A DNA stretch of 64,000 bases from Microbacterium sp. 2FI (GTDB taxonomy: Bacteria > Actinomycetota > Actinomycetes > Actinomycetales > Microbacteriaceae): the NCBI RefSeq assembly GCF_005502885.1, contig NZ_SCMR01000001.1, positions 372,001 through 436,000 of the forward strand, written 5' to 3'. The position numbers and the translations under genes were made by a program. Positions 63,697 through 64,000 of the stretch are shown piece by piece. Each line of letters opens with the position of its first letter. The stretch's first letter is position 1. The notes beneath the pieces are model-generated. The model was not told the origin of the DNA and did not search any database. It saw only the letters and a list, made by a program, of their open reading frames with translations.

Positions 63697-64000
63697 ATGA
63701 CCGCACCCGACCTGGCCGTGCTCGAGCATGACGAGACGGCCGAGCAGGAGGCCTTCGACGCGCTCATCGCAGCGGAGCAGCGCATCGAGCCGCGGGATTG
63801 GATGCCTGCGGCGTACCGCAAGACGCTGATCCGGCAGATCTCGCAGCACGGGCACTCGGAGATCATCGGCATGCAGCCCGAGGGCAATTGGATCTCGCGG
63901 GCGCCGAGCCTGAAGCGCAAGGCGATCCTGATGGCGAAGGTGCAGGATGAGGCGGGCCATGGGCTCTACCTCTACTCGGCCGCGCAGACACTCGGCATCA
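63697..64000 (+). CDS. paaA: 1,2-phenylacetyl-CoA epoxidase subunit A (5' part)
   Basis: The last 304 bases code for the first 101 residues of PaaA, the di-iron catalytic subunit that epoxidises the ring of phenylacetyl-CoA. Visible: [38 protein letters not shown], and [20 protein letters not shown] with the E-x-x-H iron-ligand pattern. The ATG at 63697 has AGGAG six nt upstream; another ATG at 63694 is too close to it. The gene runs off the window. Confidence 0.95.
   Translation, partial: MTAPDLAVLEHDETAEQEAFDALIAAEQRIEPRDWMPAAYRKTLIRQISQHGHSEIIGMQPEGNWISRAPSLKRKAILMAKVQDEAGHGLYLYSAAQTLGI

Overview
This window looks like a chromosomal segment of a high-GC actinobacterium, most probably Microbacterium or a close relative in Microbacteriaceae. 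The reasons are the very high GC, the block acs - 6C RNA - Tad pilus genes - topA - tmk - holB, which has the gene order known from actinobacteria, leaderless starts preceded by TANNNT boxes, and a mycothiol-type maleylpyruvate isomerase. The genus is an inference; no rRNA or marker was searched.

Layout. 1-11.9 kb is housekeeping: the end of a RidA-like gene, acs (minus), a 6C small RNA, a compact Tad/Flp pilus-type operon, topA-tmk-holB and a secreted lipoprotein peptidase/hydrolase. At 11.9 kb a tRNA-Thr(CGT) is followed at once by a small excisionase and an intact tyrosine integrase, the usual left edge of an integrated element. From 13.5 kb to the right end almost everything is accessory catabolism, transport and its regulators: a LysR-controlled operon (MLE-like enolase, VOC protein, cyclase, SDR, hydrolase) at 13.5-19.8 kb; a MarR-quinone reductase pair divergent from an OpuC/ProU-like ABC importer at 19.8-24.3 kb; a MarR-controlled operon resembling quinone-detoxification (Mhq) genes at 24.4-28.2 kb; a LicT-type beta-glucoside PTS operon at 28.2-33.5 kb with a textbook RAT/terminator leader; a TetR/ABC(Opp-type)/GH3/esterase locus at 34.2-45.4 kb; a salicylyl-CoA/gentisate pathway at 45.7-57.9 kb; a hydrolase and a very large LuxR (LAL) regulator; and the start of a phenylacetate (paa) cluster at 61.8-64 kb.

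How it fits together. The main inference is that 28-58 kb encodes growth on salicin-type phenolic glucosides. The PTS and phospho-beta-glucosidase would release salicyl alcohol from salicin. An aryl-alcohol dehydrogenase and a salicylaldehyde-type dehydrogenase would give salicylate. An EntE-like ligase and a salicylyl-CoA 5-hydroxylase-like flavoprotein would give gentisate. Gentisate 1,2-dioxygenase, maleylpyruvate isomerase and fumarylpyruvate hydrolase would finish to fumarate and pyruvate. The Opp-type importer, GH3 glucosidase and two esterases could feed larger or acylated glycosides into the same route, and the Mhq-like operon could protect against hydroquinone/quinone intermediates. 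The individual enzyme families are well supported by sequence; the substrate assignment and the linkage of the sub-loci are inference.

No CRISPR array, rRNA or IS element was seen. No second copy of the tRNA 3' end was noticed, so the right boundary of the putative island is not in evidence.
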